Positions 63,121 through 64,000 of a stretch of 64,000 bases of DNA are shown piece after piece (position 1 is the stretch's first letter; each line of letters starts with the position of its first letter). Origin of the DNA: Bacteroidota bacterium (GTDB taxonomy: Bacteria > Bacteroidota > Bacteroidia > 2-12-FULL-35-15). The notes under the pieces are model-generated. The model did not search any database and was not told the DNA's origin. It worked only from the letters and a program-made list of their open reading frames with translations. Both the position numbers and the translations under genes were made by a program. Location: contig CANJYB010000010.1 in assembly GCA_947479085.1 (NCBI GenBank), forward strand, positions 62,001-126,000, written 5' to 3'.

Positions 63121-64000
63121 TTACATATTTCTTCTGTACTGCCCTCCTACTTCAAACAAAGCATTCGTAATCTGTCCCAATGAACAATATTTTACAGCTT
63201 CCATCAACCCTTCAAAAATATTTTTATTCTGGATTGCTAATGTCTGTAATTCACGCAAAACAACTGCTGAATGGTCTGCGTTTCCTTTCTGCAATTCAGC
63301 AACCATAGTAATCTGGTATTGCTTTTCTTCTTCTGTGGCACGTATAACTTCCGTTGGAGTTATTGTTGGTGAACCTTTAGATGACAGGAAAGTATTTACA
63401 CCGATAATCGGGTATTCTCCGGTATGTTTTAAGGTTTCATAATACAAACTTTCTTCCTGTATTTTACCTCTCTGGTACATCGTTTCCATTGCACCCAATA
63501 CTCCTCCTCTTTCTGTAATTCTCTCAAATTCCAGCAATACAGCTTCCTCCACAAGGTCGGTTAATTCTTCTATAATGAATGAACCTTGCAAAGGATTTTC
63601 ATTTTTAGCCAAGCCTAATTCCCGGTTAATAATCAACTGAATAGCCATTGCTCTACGAACGGATTCTTCTGTAGGTGTAGTTATCGCTTCATCATAAGCG
63701 TTTGTATGCAATGAATTGCAATTATCGTAAATGGCATATAATGCTTGAAGAGTTGTTCGTATATCATTAAAGTCTATTTCCTGAGCATGCAACGAGCGAC
63801 CTGAAGTTTGAATATGATACTTTAACATTTGAGAACGCTCATCTGCACCATATTTTAACTTCATTGCTTTTGCCCAAATCCTTCTTGCAACACGACCTAT
63901 TACTGCATATTCAGGATCAATACCATTACTGAAAAAGAAGGATAAATTCGGAGCAAATTTATTGATGTCCATTCCCCTGCTTACATAATATTCCACATAC
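63121..64000 (-). CDS. Isobutyryl-CoA mutase, C-terminal part (IcmF-like; 5' end outside window)
   Basis: About 293 residues remain, open to the window edge, so the start lies outside. The segment [40 protein letters not shown] and the [20 protein letters not shown] stretch match the adenosylcobalamin-dependent mutase C-terminus; the ending [13 protein letters not shown] is typical of fused isobutyryl-CoA mutase, which includes a G-protein chaperone domain. Interconverts isobutyryl- and butyryl-CoA or acts on related branched acyl-CoA. The fused chaperone cannot be verified here. Confidence 0.82.
   Translation of the reverse strand, partial: YVEYYVSRGMDINKFAPNLSFFFSNGIDPEYAVIGRVARRIWAKAMKLKYGADERSQMLKYHIQTSGRSLHAQEIDFNDIRTTLQALYAIYDNCNSLHTNAYDEAITTPTEESVRRAMAIQLIINRELGLAKNENPLQGSFIIEELTDLVEEAVLLEFERITERGGVLGAMETMYQRGKIQEESLYYETLKHTGEYPIIGVNTFLSSKGSPTITPTEVIRATEEEKQYQITMVAELQKGNADHSAVVLRELQTLAIQNKNIFEGLMEAVKYCSLGQITNALFEVGGQYRRNM

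Overview
The window looks like a chromosomal segment of a low-GC, AT-rich member of the Bacteroidota, probably an environmental, possibly uncultured lineage. Evidence for this: type IX secretion (T9SS) C-terminal sorting domains, the TAnnTTTG promoter element, almost no Shine-Dalgarno sequences, a long NusB, a eukaryotic-type citrate synthase, futalosine-route menaquinone genes and a GH3-family protein. Genus cannot be resolved from the sequence alone. No rRNA, tRNA, CRISPR array, prophage or insertion sequence was recognised.

Layout. 1-7 kb: tail of an ABC-2 transporter, a MazG-like pyrophosphohydrolase, an OmpH/Skp chaperone, two peroxiredoxins, a ZIP transporter, a methyltransferase and a membrane SpoIIE-type phosphatase. 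7-10 kb: small secreted proteins and a lipoprotein, then a SiaB-like kinase and SiaC-like phosphoprotein pair. 10-15.5 kb: LysE transporter, GH3 protein, M42 aminopeptidase and DUF885 lipoprotein, all on the minus strand. 15.5-21.3 kb: a 21-bp repeat array, two T9SS cargo proteins, a seven-repeat secreted propeller and a TPR protein. 21.3-29.4 kb: minus-strand housekeeping run (phosphoesterase, nnr, DUF2752, CCC-motif protein, coaE, ybbR, yajC, DUF1573, nusB, leucine dehydrogenase). 29.5-36.2 kb: ABC exporter, second 21-bp array, paaZ, a frameshifted cupin, an unknown protein, an enoyl-CoA hydratase and a DUF3817 protein. 36.2-43.5 kb: DbpA-like helicase, phased palindromes, M23 peptidase, amino acid permease, lipoprotein, serine hydrolase and MerR regulator. 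43.5-49.3 kb: hldD, mqnD, mqnB, a PTPS/QueD homologue, folE, Bax-inhibitor-1 and fabD. 49.3-52.3 kb: third 21-bp array, beta-barrel proteins and small membrane proteins. 52.4-64 kb: urocanase with two palindromic insertions, DUF5522, ACC-deaminase-like enzyme, enolase, citrate synthase, YcaQ-like glycosylase, a T9SS protein, radical SAM protein, GNAT, AIM24 and the end of a fused isobutyryl-CoA mutase.

Most genes are ordinary core metabolism and envelope biology. The unusual content lies between genes. Three intergenic arrays have an exact 21-bp period but mutually unrelated unit sequences. A fourth intergenic region carries three operator-like palindromes whose centres are exactly 42 bp apart. 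Several families of interspersed palindromic elements are present, two of them inserted in frame inside hutU. The Sia-like module (phosphatase, kinase, phosphoprotein) occurs without any diguanylate cyclase nearby, so it may have a different output from the one known in Pseudomonas.
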